This document shows, piece by piece, positions 1-6,195 of a DNA stretch of 24,158 nucleotides (positions within the stretch are counted from its first letter, which is position 1; each line of letters begins with the position of its first letter). The stretch covers positions 1 through 24,158 of IMG/VR virus record IMGVR_UViG_3300020442_001185, one strand, 5' to 3'. The notes beneath the pieces were generated by a model. It made no database searches, was not told where the DNA came from, and was given only the letters and a program-made list of their open reading frames with translations. The stretch comes from a virus. The position numbers were made by a program, and so were the translations under genes.

Positions 1-9
1 AGAAAAACA

Positions 10-117
10 ATGACACCAGAAGCAGAAAAGTTTAACGGTTGGGCAGCAATGATCGGTTTCGTAGCCGCAGTTGGTGCTTATGCAACTACAGGACAAATCA
101 TTCCTGGCATTTTTTAA
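10..117 (+). CDS. hli: High-light-inducible protein (Hli/HLIP)
   Basis: A 35-residue protein with the chlorophyll-binding one-helix signature of cyanophage Hli proteins: an E-x-x-N-G segment followed directly by AAMIGF (about residues 7-17) and a hydrophobic helix ending in the typical TTGQIIPGIF tail. The family binds chlorophyll and carotenoid in the thylakoid and dissipates excess light energy during stress. Cyanophage copies are this short, lacking the N-terminal extension of host proteins. Trp stands where host proteins usually have Arg in the NGR motif, as I recall for phage versions. Its TAA is followed immediately by the ATG of the next gene, so the two are probably translated together. 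The gene lies 9 bases from the window edge, so its promoter is not visible. Confidence 0.9.
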   Translation: MTPEAEKFNGWAAMIGFVAAVGAYATTGQIIPGIF

Positions 118-285
118 ATGACCGAACTTCAAGCAGCACTACTGTTTCCTTTTATACCCATCTTGGCGATGGTAGTACTTGAGGTTTTATTTGAGACGGA
201 TGATGATGACGATCAAGGTGGCGGTGGTGGACCAGGTGTTAGGGTATCAGAACCTATGCTTGTTCCAGTAGCAAACCCTAGTTAA
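118..285 (+). CDS. Small membrane protein with acidic, Gly-rich tail
   Basis: A 55-residue product starting on the base after the hli stop codon. Residues 4-20 are hydrophobic and probably form one membrane helix. They are followed by an acidic run (ETDDDDD), a five-glycine stretch and a polar C-terminus. I do not recognise a named family. The tight coupling to hli suggests a thylakoid- or membrane-associated accessory function, but that is inference from position only. Confidence 0.75.
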   Translation: MTELQAALLFPFIPILAMVVLEVLFETDDDDDQGGGGGPGVRVSEPMLVPVANPS

Positions 286-291
286 ATATTG

Positions 292-311
292 GAGTAACGC
301 TACAGTTACTC
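292..311 (+). promoter_or_regulatory. Hairpin directly before a start codon
   Basis: A perfect 7-bp inverted repeat, GAGTAAC-gctaca-GTTACTC, ends two bases before the ATG at 314. There is no T-run after it, so it does not look like a terminator. It could mask or shape the ribosome-binding region (the GGAG at 291-294 is inside the 5' arm). Regulatory function is inference. Confidence 0.45.
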
Positions 312-313
312 AC

Positions 314-502
314 ATGCACATCTCCGCAGTCGCACACAAGGTGGCACACTTCGCTGCTGTCACCCTTAATAACCCATACGGGTTGGGAACACTAGGATTG
401 TTATTGGTATTTGTTCCTATCATAGGTATGCATTTAGTCCATAAATATGGTTGGGAACATTGGGAACCTTTTCATCATGAACCTAGTACTAAGAGCTCAT
501 GA
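314..502 (+). CDS. Small single-helix membrane protein, His-rich
   Basis: A 62-residue protein with a hydrophobic segment at about residues 24-40 (LGTLGLLLVFVPIIG), flanked by many histidines and a C-terminal HKYGWEHWEPFHHEP stretch. I do not recognise the family. It starts just after the hairpin at 292-311 and its 3' end overlaps the next small membrane gene (ATG at 477) by 26 bases. The His and Trp content near the predicted membrane edge could suit pigment or metal contact, but that is speculation. Confidence 0.65.
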   Translation: MHISAVAHKVAHFAAVTLNNPYGLGTLGLLLVFVPIIGMHLVHKYGWEHWEPFHHEPSTKSS

Positions 503-605
503 AAATATAAACGACGTAACGTGGAGCATCATCTGGTCGATGGTGCTCCTTCTTATTGGCGTTTCATATGTGATATACTGGATTTTAAATTACGACAACG
601 AATGA
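477..605 (+). CDS. 42-residue membrane peptide upstream of the halogenase
   Basis: Reads from ATG 477 to TGA 603-605 with one hydrophobic stretch at about residues 20-37 (WSMVLLLIGVSYVIYWIL) and a charged C-terminal YDNE. It overlaps the end of the previous gene by 26 bases in another frame, and its stop overlaps the halogenase ATG (602) in an ATGA arrangement typical of translationally coupled phage genes. That junction is the main support both for this gene and for starting the halogenase at 602 rather than at a GTG at 521. Function unknown. Confidence 0.65.
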   Translation: MNLVLRAHENINDVTWSIIWSMVLLLIGVSYVIYWILNYDNE

Positions 606-1861
606 GAGTTGCAATTATAGGTGGTGGAACTGGTGGTGTCGTTAGTGCCTTATCATTGGTGTCTAGATCTCTACCATGGATGAAGTTTGATCTGATACAT
701 GATCCTAATATCCCTATCTTTGGTGTAGGTGAGGCATTATCACACGACTTCGTAAATTTAATTAGAAATGCAACACAGTTCTCCCCTCCATTTGATCTGG
801 AGAAGTTGAATGCCAAGATTAAACAGGGGATTATGTTTATTGATTGGCAGGAGAACCAGAATTATCCACAGTCTACAAGTGGGTACATTCCTCTAAGCAC
901 GCAAGGTTTACATGTAGATACCTTTGCTTTGAAGGACTATGCTTTACCCAGACTCAAACATTATTTTCCTGACAAGTTTAGAGAGGTAGAAGGTAACGTC
1001 AGTAAGATCTGGCAGGACGATAAGAAAGCCTATCTGTCACTCGGAGATGATACATTAGAATATGATTTCATTATTGATGCTAGAGGAACCCCTAAAGATA
1101 TAGATGACACTTATGAACGTCCTACATCTATCCCTGTAGACTCTGCTGTATTAAATGTGTGTTCTCATCCTGGGGATTGGGACTTCACTTATGCAATGGC
1201 CACCAGAGATGGGTGGTGTTTTGGTATCCCTGTGCATCAAAGAAGTACTTGGGGTTATACTTTTAATAGAAGTATTACCTCGGATGAAGAAGCGATAAGA
1301 AATTGTCATGAGTTCTTGCACACTCATAGGATTCCCAAAAAACATATTAACTATAATACCCTCAAAGAGAATTTCCATGTGTTAAAATGGGACCACTATC
1401 ACTCCAAGAAGATTGCCGACGGTAGGATTCTTAGGAATGGTAGTATGTTATTCCAGTACGAACCCCTTCACGGCTACTCTGTTCCACTGTTTACTACAAT
1501 GGCAACACAATTCCTTGAGTATTTCTCTAGAGATATGACTGAGGAAGATTTGAATGCCAACTACTTGGAATACATGGATTCATTTGGAGATCTTATTGCT
1601 TTCCATTATCATAAGGGGTCTATTTATGATACTCCTTTTTGGAAACACGCTTCAGAGATCTCAACGAATCAGTTACAAGGGTCTGAGTGGATGAAGATTT
1701 GCTTGTCTGAGTGCTTTACATTTGAGGACGCAGCAAACATGGAAGACTTCCTAACCACTGCCCCCATCGCACATCCCATGTTTATTTGGGAGATTGACAA
1801 AGCCTTTAACTTCGGTTATTTTAACCACATACCTGACCACCACACGGTAATCGACACTTGA
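602..1861 (+). CDS. Flavin-dependent tryptophan-halogenase-like protein
   Basis: A 419-residue FAD enzyme. The N-terminus has the dinucleotide-binding loop GGGTGG (residues 7-12). Next comes GVGEAL (41-46), matching the family's GxGEAT-type segment, and a K-x-G-I-x-F-x-x-W segment whose Lys (about residue 74) aligns by eye with the catalytic lysine region of PrnA-type halogenases. GWCFGIP (204-210) corresponds to the family's GWxWxIP motif, with Phe in place of the second Trp. Characterised relatives use FADH2, O2 and halide to make hypohalous acid that chlorinates or brominates an indole, but are longer (about 500-540 residues). Tryptophan-halogenase-like genes are known from cyanophages without a proven substrate. 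The Trp-to-Phe change and shorter length mean real halogenation is uncertain; it could be a related flavin monooxygenase. It is followed by a terminator at 1900-1922. Confidence 0.85.
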   Translation: MRVAIIGGGTGGVVSALSLVSRSLPWMKFDLIHDPNIPIFGVGEALSHDFVNLIRNATQFSPPFDLEKLNAKIKQGIMFIDWQENQNYPQSTSGYIPLSTQGLHVDTFALKDYALPRLKHYFPDKFREVEGNVSKIWQDDKKAYLSLGDDTLEYDFIIDARGTPKDIDDTYERPTSIPVDSAVLNVCSHPGDWDFTYAMATRDGWCFGIPVHQRSTWGYTFNRSITSDEEAIRNCHEFLHTHRIPKKHINYNTLKENFHVLKWDHYHSKKIADGRILRNGSMLFQYEPLHGYSVPLFTTMATQFLEYFSRDMTEEDLNANYLEYMDSFGDLIAFHYHKGSIYDTPFWKHASEISTNQLQGSEWMKICLSECFTFEDAANMEDFLTTAPIAHPMFIWEIDKAFNFGYFNHIPDHHTVIDT

Positions 1862-1884
1862 CATTATGTTAAGTTTACGTTACA

Positions 1885-1891
1885 ATAAATA
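1885..1891 (+). promoter_or_regulatory. ATAAATA late-promoter-like motif
   Basis: CAATAAATAG matches the NATAAATAN motif proposed for late promoters of T4-like cyanophages. Here it sits 9 bases before a hairpin terminator (1900-1922), so any transcript from it would meet the terminator at once. It is therefore a weak candidate for driving psbA. Confidence 0.3.
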
Positions 1892-1899
1892 GGTCAGAC

Positions 1900-1922
1900 A
1901 GTGAGGGTTTCCTCACTTTTTC
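1900..1922 (+). terminator. Rho-independent terminator after the halogenase gene
   Basis: Perfect 7-bp stem AGTGAGG / CCTCACT with loop GTTT, followed by a run of T. It lies 38 bases downstream of the halogenase stop and isolates that operon from psbA. Confidence 0.8.
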
Positions 1923-1986
1923 TACTCTTGGAGCAACGGGTCTAATCACCTTACCGAGACTATCCAAGTAAAATACGTCTCTCATA

Positions 1987-2009
1987 CCTCTGGTGGAGGG
2001 TGCCAGAGG
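1987..2009 (+). promoter_or_regulatory. Structured psbA leader hairpin
   Basis: CCTCTGG (1987-1993) pairs perfectly with CCAGAGG (2003-2009) around a purine-rich loop. A second possible pairing, AATACT with AGTATT, lies between it and the start codon. The hairpin ends 46 bases upstream of the psbA ATG at 2056. Leader structures are known to control psbA mRNA stability and translation in cyanobacteria; a role here is inferred from structure and position. Confidence 0.5.
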
Positions 2010-2055
2010 AATACTTCATACACTGTGCCCCGCAGTATTACCTACCCTTTTTCAA

Positions 2056-3132
2056 ATGTCTAGTACAATCACACAATCCCGTCAGTCTAACTGGGATTCT
2101 TTCTGCGAGTGGGTCACCTCCACCGAGAACCGTCTTTATGTCGGTTGGTTTGGTGTTCTGATGATTCCTACACTTCTCGCTGCTACAATTTGTTTCATTA
2201 TTGCATTCATCGCTGCCCCTCCTGTGGACATCGATGGCATTCGTGAACCAGTTGCTGGTTCACTTCTCTATGGAAACAACATCATCTCTGGTGCTGTTGT
2301 TCCTAGTTCAAACGCAATTGGACTTCACTTCTATCCCATCTGGGAAGCTGCCTCTCTTGATGAGTGGCTGTATAACGGTGGTCCTTTCCAACTCGTTATC
2401 TTCCACTTCCTCATCGGTATCTTTGCCTATATGGGTCGTGAGTGGGAACTTTCCTACCGTCTAGGTATGCGTCCTTGGATCTGTGTTGCTTACAGTGCTC
2501 CTGTCGCTGCTGCTTCTGCTGTATTCCTGGTCTATCCTTTCGGTCAAGGTTCGTTCTCTGACGCAATGCCTCTTGGCATCTCTGGTACGTTCAACTATAT
2601 GCTCGTGTTCCAGGCAGAACACAACATCCTGATGCACCCATTCCATATGCTTGGTGTTGCAGGTGTCTTTGGTGGTTCTCTGTTCAGTGCAATGCACGGT
2701 TCTTTGGTAACCTCCTCCCTGGTTCGTGAAACTACCGAGAGTGAGTCTCAAAACTATGGTTACAAGTTTGGTCAAGAAGAAGAGACATATAACATCGTTG
2801 CCGCACACGGATATTTCGGTCGTCTCATTTTCCAATACGCATCGTTCAACAACTCCCGCTCCTTGCACTTCTTCCTTGCTGCATGGCCTGTCGTGGGTAT
2901 CTGGTTCACTGCACTTGGTGTCTCCACCATGGCATTCAACCTGAACGGTTTCAACTTCAACCAGTCCATCTTGGACAACAACGGTCACGTTCTCCCTACT
3001 TGGGCTGACGTTCTGAATCGTGCTGGTCTTGGTATGGAAGTAATGCACGAGCGTAATGCTCACAACTTCCCTCTCGACCTTGCTGCTGCTGAGACCACTC
3101 CTGTGGCACTCACCGCTCCCGCGATCGGTTGA
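2056..3132 (+). CDS. psbA: Photosystem II reaction-centre protein D1
   Basis: A 358-residue D1. Numbering runs one behind plant D1: Tyr160 is the redox-active YZ, Asp169 the manganese ligand position 170, and His197 (in HPFHM) the P680 ligand. The [19 protein letters not shown] region and the C-terminal [10 protein letters not shown] processing site are intact, followed by the tail removed on maturation. The residue at standard position 130 is Glu (GREWELS), the high-light D1 form. An upstream in-frame ATG at 1993 would add 21 residues from the leader hairpin region; the start at 2056 (MSSTITQ) matches the family. The gene is uninterrupted, with no intron. It has its own structured leader and a strong terminator, and would replace photodamaged host D1 in the thylakoid during infection. 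Confidence 0.98.
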   Translation: MSSTITQSRQSNWDSFCEWVTSTENRLYVGWFGVLMIPTLLAATICFIIAFIAAPPVDIDGIREPVAGSLLYGNNIISGAVVPSSNAIGLHFYPIWEAASLDEWLYNGGPFQLVIFHFLIGIFAYMGREWELSYRLGMRPWICVAYSAPVAAASAVFLVYPFGQGSFSDAMPLGISGTFNYMLVFQAEHNILMHPFHMLGVAGVFGGSLFSAMHGSLVTSSLVRETTESESQNYGYKFGQEEETYNIVAAHGYFGRLIFQYASFNNSRSLHFFLAAWPVVGIWFTALGVSTMAFNLNGFNFNQSILDNNGHVLPTWADVLNRAGLGMEVMHERNAHNFPLDLAAAETTPVALTAPAIG

Positions 3133-3155
3133 TCTGATTTTACATAACAATTTGG

Positions 3156-3182
3156 TAGGACCCTTAGGGGTCCTATTTTTTT
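3156..3182 (+). terminator. Rho-independent terminator after psbA
   Basis: An 8-bp perfect stem TAGGACCC / GGGTCCTA around a TTAG loop, followed by seven T. It lies 24 bases after the psbA stop. The same AGGGGTCCT arm recurs in the terminator at 12945-12973. Confidence 0.92.
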
Positions 3183-3195
3183 CTCTTCATATGTA

Positions 3196-3210
3196 AAGTT
3201 ATGATAACTT
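3196..3210. promoter_or_regulatory. 15-bp palindrome in the psbA-psbD gap
   Basis: AAGTTAT-g-ATAACTT is a perfect palindrome around one central base, 88 bases upstream of the psbD start. It has no T-run and few GC pairs, so a terminator is unlikely. It may be an operator or part of the psbD promoter region. I see no consensus -35/-10 pair in this gap. Confidence 0.3.
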
Positions 3211-3297
3211 CAGAGACATCGCATACACTTGCCATGATCATTCGTGATACTTGGCCTCAATTATTTTGGTTAAAAGATTCAAAAGAGGTAAATAAAA

Positions 3298-4353
3298 ATG
3301 GTCGCATCAACACTTTCACAACCAAGGAGGACATGGTTTGACATCTTGGACGACTGGCTTAAAAGAGATCGTTTCGTTTTTATTGGCTGGTCTGGACTTC
3401 TTCTTCTTCCCACTGCTTATCTTGCTCTCGGTGGGTGGCTTACTGGGACTACTTTCGCCACGTCTTGGTATACCCACGGGCTTGCAAGCAGTTATTTGGA
3501 GGGTGCAAACTTTCTTACTGCGGCAGTTTCTACTCCAGCAGATGCTATGGGTCATTCTCTACTTCTGTTATGGGGCCCTGAAGCGCAAGGAGATTTCGTC
3601 CGCTGGGTCCAACTTGGGGGACTCTGGACTTTTGTGGCGCTCCACGGAGCCTTTGCTCTCATTGGTTTCATGCTTCGACAGTTTGAAATCAGTCGTCTCG
3701 TAGGAATCCGTCCGTACAATGCAATTGCTTTTTCTGGTCCTATTGCTGTCTTCGTTAGTGTCTTTCTCATCTACCCTCTGGGTCAATCGAGTTGGTTTTT
3801 CGCTCCATCTTTTGGAGTTGCAGCAATCTTCCGATTCCTCCTCTTCCTACAAGGGTTCCACAACTGGACCCTGAACCCCTTCCACATGATGGGAGTTGCT
3901 GGTATACTAGGAGGCGCACTACTGTGTGCAATCCATGGTGCCACTGTAGAGAATACACTTTATGAAGATGGTGAACAATCTAATACGTTCAAAGCATTTG
4001 AACCCACACAAGAAGAAGAAACCTATTCAATGGTCACTGCCAACCGTTTCTGGTCTCAGATCTTTGGCATCGCGTTTAGTAATAAGCGTTGGCTCCACTT
4101 CTTTATGTTGTTTGTTCCTGTTATGGGTCTTTGGACAAGTTCCATCGGTATTATTGGTCTTGCTCTCAACCTTCGTGCTTATGACTTTGTATCCCAAGAG
4201 ATCAGAGCAGCAGAAGACCCTGAGTTCGAGACGTTCTACACAAAGAACATCCTATTGAATGAAGGTCTACGTGCCTGGTTGGCACCAGTAGATCAACCTC
4301 ATGAGAACTTTGTGTTCCCTGAGGAGGTCCTTCCTAGAGGAAATGCTCTGTAA
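3298..4353 (+). CDS. psbD: Photosystem II reaction-centre protein D2
   Basis: A 351-residue D2, close to the usual 352. The family landmarks are present: the N-terminal [16 protein letters not shown], the [20 protein letters not shown] helix carrying the chlorophyll His, the [19 protein letters not shown] loop and the C-terminal [25 protein letters not shown] ribosome-binding site lies about 8 bases before the ATG. D2 pairs with D1 to form the PSII core. Cyanomyoviruses that carry psbD also carry psbA, as here. The two genes are separated by a terminator, suggesting independent dosage. Downstream is a GTATC palindrome and an ATAAATA motif. Confidence 0.98.
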   Translation: MVASTLSQPRRTWFDILDDWLKRDRFVFIGWSGLLLLPTAYLALGGWLTGTTFATSWYTHGLASSYLEGANFLTAAVSTPADAMGHSLLLLWGPEAQGDFVRWVQLGGLWTFVALHGAFALIGFMLRQFEISRLVGIRPYNAIAFSGPIAVFVSVFLIYPLGQSSWFFAPSFGVAAIFRFLLFLQGFHNWTLNPFHMMGVAGILGGALLCAIHGATVENTLYEDGEQSNTFKAFEPTQEEETYSMVTANRFWSQIFGIAFSNKRWLHFFMLFVPVMGLWTSSIGIIGLALNLRAYDFVSQEIRAAEDPEFETFYTKNILLNEGLRAWLAPVDQPHENFVFPEEVLPRGNAL

Positions 4354-4384
4354 TCCACACACAAATATTGGATTCGGTCACAGT

Positions 4385-4416
4385 TGATACTCTTTTTGTA
4401 TCACTGTGATACAAAA
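4385..4416. repeat. TGATAC/GTATCA repeat with near-perfect palindrome
   Basis: Three alternating copies, TGATAC (4385-4390), GTATCA (4398-4403) and TGATAC (4407-4412), can form two mutually exclusive hairpins. The second is an 11-bp near-palindrome (4394-4416) around a single T. Lacking a following T-run, it is not a classic terminator on this strand. The core 15-mer (4398-4412) differs by one base from the terminator stem at 11885-11899. It may end the psbD transcript or be a protein-binding site upstream of the ATAAATA motif at 4422. Confidence 0.45.
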
Positions 4417-4420
4417 TAGT

Positions 4421-4430
4421 GATAAATATT
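4421..4430 (+). promoter_or_regulatory. ATAAATA late-promoter-like motif (GATAAATATT)
   Basis: An exact NATAAATAN match, 9-18 bases upstream of the ATG at 4439. It is well placed in a non-coding gap and could drive the 29-residue gene after psbD, although the leader would be very short. Confidence 0.5.
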
Positions 4431-4438
4431 TTCGTAGT

Positions 4439-4528
4439 ATGTCATTTATACCTATGGAACTATTCGCTATTTTTGCTGCTATTGGAGCCTCAGCCTATGG
4501 TGCATGGGCATTCACTCCCAAGAACTAA
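4439..4528 (+). CDS. 29-residue single-helix membrane peptide
   Basis: A short ORF bounded by an ATAAATA motif upstream and a strong terminator downstream, which supports it as an expressed gene. About residues 7-25 (ELFAIFAAIGASAYGAWAF) form one hydrophobic helix rich in Ala and Gly, followed by the polar tail TPKN. Size, hydrophobicity and position behind psbD resemble the tiny single-helix subunits of photosynthetic complexes (Psb/Psa/Pet small subunits), but I cannot match it to a named one. An internal ATG at residue 6 is an alternative start. No clear Shine-Dalgarno sequence precedes the first ATG. Confidence 0.6.
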   Translation: MSFIPMELFAIFAAIGASAYGAWAFTPKN

Positions 4529-4531
4529 TTC

Positions 4532-4558
4532 AAAGAGGGGGCCTCCCCCCTCTTTTTT
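4532..4558 (+). terminator. Strong GC-rich rho-independent terminator
   Basis: AGAGGGGG pairs with CCCCCTCT around a CCTC loop, extended by A/T pairs and followed by a T-run. It closes the psbD-29aa region before the promoter at 4586. Confidence 0.93.
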
Positions 4559-4585
4559 AATATCCTAATATAAACATAAAATCCA

Positions 4586-4614
4586 TTGACTAAAGAATTG
4601 TTATTAAGTATAAT
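4586..4614 (+). promoter_or_regulatory. Near-consensus sigma-70-type promoter
   Basis: TTGACT (4586-4591), a spacer of exactly 17 bases, then a perfect TATAAT (4609-4614). Immediately upstream is a terminator; downstream, the first start codon is at 4653. T4-like cyanophage early promoters look like host sigma-70 promoters, so this probably starts early transcription of 4653 onward. Confidence 0.85.
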
Positions 4615-4652
4615 TCTATTGGATAAATTACAATACAAAGATGAGTTAAACT

Positions 4653-4841
4653 ATGCACGGAAATCTAGAACCTGAAGAACACCTCTTCGATGAATCTCCT
4701 TCTGATCTTTGGGATGACATGGCTAAACTCAATTCTCTCTATCAAGAATTGATGTGGGATAATGAAGATGTACTTCAATTCAGTGCAGACTTTGCCAAAG
4801 ATTGTATTATTATCACAAACAAAAGTCGCAAGAAGAATTAA
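4653..4841 (+). CDS. Small acidic hypothetical protein (early-type)
   Basis: A 62-residue acidic protein, rich in Glu and Asp in its N-terminal half, with a basic C-terminal tail (NKSRKKN). It has no membrane segment or cysteine pair. It is the first gene after the sigma-70-type promoter at 4586-4614, giving a leader of about 30 bases, and its TAA is followed immediately by the next ATG. I do not recognise the family; early expression is inferred from the promoter. Confidence 0.8.
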   Translation: MHGNLEPEEHLFDESPSDLWDDMAKLNSLYQELMWDNEDVLQFSADFAKDCIIITNKSRKKN

Positions 4842-5525
4842 ATGAAAAGGTTGATGGCGACAGTCGCACTTGGACTGTCTATGACAGTTGGTGGAGTTGC
4901 AGTTGCACATGAGGGCAAGATCACAAAGGGGTACTACACCATGGATGCCATGGGATGTATGCTCCTAAAAGAGTGTACGAAAGATGTAGAAAGAATTTAT
5001 TCTTCGGGTGATCTTCGTGCTGCATTTCCTGACTCGGATTGGGATTATGTTGAAGATGAATTTAACAAAATTATGCTCGCTTTTGAGCAGATTGGAGTTC
5101 ATGTTCACTTAGCAGATGAGAAGTATTTCCCCGTTGGACATAGAGGTGTTTATCATACTGTGAGTAATCACTTCTATCTCAATAAAACATACGTACATCG
5201 TCCACATGTCTTGATGAGTGTTGTCCGTCATGAAGGATGGCACGCTGCACAAGACTGTATGGCAGGAACAATCGAGAATAACTTGATTGCAATCATACAT
5301 AATGAGGAAGATGTACCTAAATACTGGGCAGAGATCGCTACTAGTACCTATAAGAGTATGCCTCACGCTATTCCTTGGGAGAAAGAAGCGTTCTGGGCTG
5401 GTCATACTGAAGGTATGACACAAGCAGCATTAGAATCCTGTGCCCGTGGCAAAATGTGGGAAAAGTATTCCCCTACACCCATGACTAAAGAATGGTTGGT
5501 TGAAAACGGTTACATCAACCCTTAG
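4842..5525 (+). CDS. Exported protein with HExxH zinc-peptidase motif
   Basis: A 227-residue protein with a clear signal peptide: basic MKR, a hydrophobic core to about residue 20, and an AVA site before His23. The mature part holds HEGWH at 130-134 within VVRHEGWHAAQDC, an HExxH zinc-binding, catalytic-Glu motif. About 50 residues later EKEAFWAG (E180/E182) offers a candidate third zinc ligand, as in gluzincin-type metallopeptidases. Cysteines near residues 39, 45, 139 and 205 could form disulfides after export. No named family is certain. It begins one base after the upstream stop, downstream of an early-type promoter, so a periplasm- or lumen-directed enzyme may be made early. A catalytically inactive role is also possible. 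Confidence 0.8.
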   Translation: MKRLMATVALGLSMTVGGVAVAHEGKITKGYYTMDAMGCMLLKECTKDVERIYSSGDLRAAFPDSDWDYVEDEFNKIMLAFEQIGVHVHLADEKYFPVGHRGVYHTVSNHFYLNKTYVHRPHVLMSVVRHEGWHAAQDCMAGTIENNLIAIIHNEEDVPKYWAEIATSTYKSMPHAIPWEKEAFWAGHTEGMTQAALESCARGKMWEKYSPTPMTKEWLVENGYINP

Positions 5526-5537
5526 TACAGTCATTAA

Positions 5538-5750
5538 ATGAATCCAAACTTAGTACTCGCAGCATGTTTCTTACCTCTAGGTGTTATTTTTCTTGTAATG
5601 AAGTTAGTGGTTTGGTCTTCCGCCGTTAAAAATGAATCTGAGTATGTCCGAAAAGAACCTCTACGAAAACGAGGACCCTACTTGGAGAATCCGTATGCAG
5701 ATGTTGACGAGAAGGAAGAGGAATATGGAGATCGCACAGATTATAGATGA
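5538..5750 (+). CDS. Small membrane-anchored protein with charged tail
   Basis: A 70-residue protein: a hydrophobic N-terminus (about residues 4-28) that is probably a membrane anchor, then a charged cytoplasmic tail containing ENPYADVDEKEEEYGDR. Its 3' end overlaps the next reading frame. The low-complexity acidic segment is encoded by a GA-rich run that also supplies the ribosome-binding site for the ATG at 5725. Family unknown. Confidence 0.7.
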   Translation: MNPNLVLAACFLPLGVIFLVMKLVVWSSAVKNESEYVRKEPLRKRGPYLENPYADVDEKEEEYGDRTDYR

Positions 5751-5868
5751 CGCTCTCCATGAGTATTATTCTGAGCGAGAACAGGATGTTCCGAAATGGA
5801 AACAAAAACAACCACAATGGTGGATAGAATACCTAATTAGTTTAGGTATGGATCCCACAAACCCATGA
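5725..5868 (+). CDS. Small hypothetical protein, overlapping start
   Basis: A 47-residue product from ATG 5725, chosen because AGGAAGAGGA lies directly upstream. The same frame is open back to ATG 5632 and ATG 5644 (up to 78 residues), but those starts lack a ribosome-binding site and would overlap the previous gene by over 100 bases. The protein has an amphipathic charged N-terminal helix and a Trp-rich end (PQWWIEYLISLGMDP). Its TGA overlaps the ATG at 5865. The exact start is uncertain. Confidence 0.6.
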   Translation: MEIAQIIDDALHEYYSEREQDVPKWKQKQPQWWIEYLISLGMDPTNP

Positions 5869-5954
5869 CTATGAGTACATTGTTTGTATTTGCATTCATA
5901 TTGTTGTTAATCTCTGCCATGGAACTATCATGGCCAATTAGATATAGAGGTTGA
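5865..5954 (+). CDS. 29-residue membrane peptide
   Basis: ATG 5865 overlaps the previous stop as ATGA and the frame ends at 5952-5954, one base before the next ATG. Residues 3-18 are strongly hydrophobic (STLFVFAFILLLISAM), followed by a polar, basic end. The junctions on both sides fit the packed style of this genome. Function unknown. Confidence 0.6.
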   Translation: MTMSTLFVFAFILLLISAMELSWPIRYRG

Positions 5955-5955
5955 C

Positions 5956-6195
5956 ATGAAAAAGAAAACCGATGACGAAAGAAAAAAAGAAGTAGAAAGG
6001 ATTGCAAGGAACATTCATCCCCATGATGATGAACCTGATCCTACTGCTTACATGGGGAACTATAATTTTCCTCAGATGCTTTTTGCTTTCTGCGTCGGTT
6101 TTTGTACTATGTTCGTTCTGGCAGTAGACGAGATCCATGATTTCAAAGGATGTCCTGTGCCAGAATATTTTTTAAACGACGAGGGAAAACGTTAA
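5956..6195 (+). CDS. Small membrane protein upstream of gnd
   Basis: A 79-residue protein with a strongly charged, Lys/Glu-rich N-terminus (residues 1-29), one predicted membrane helix at about 38-57 containing two cysteines, and a short C-terminal domain. Its TAA shares its last A with the gnd ATG (6195), implying translational coupling. Family unknown. Confidence 0.75.
   Translation: MKKKTDDERKKEVERIARNIHPHDDEPDPTAYMGNYNFPQMLFAFCVGFCTMFVLAVDEIHDFKGCPVPEYFLNDEGKR

Noticed and set aside
521-601. GTG start for the halogenase, 27 residues earlier
   Set aside because: The MRVAIIGGGTGG start at 602 fits the family and overlaps the stop of the 42-residue gene in the ATGA style of this genome.
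1993-2055. N-terminal extension of psbA by 21 residues
   Set aside because: The family begins at the ATG at 2056; the extension reads through the leader hairpin region and has no D1 counterpart.
2056-3132. Group I intron or homing endonuclease in psbA, as in some cyanophages
   Set aside because: The D1 frame is continuous from start to stop and the nearest HNH gene is 8 kb away.
2461-3150. A long open frame on the minus strand over psbA (229 residues)
   Set aside because: It mirrors the codon pattern of psbA, has low-complexity basic and acidic runs and no recognisable domain. An antisense RNA here is possible, but not a protein gene.
3234-3344. A 36-codon frame overlapping the psbD start
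   Set aside because: It has no ribosome-binding site or conserved features, and its second half is the psbD gene in another frame.
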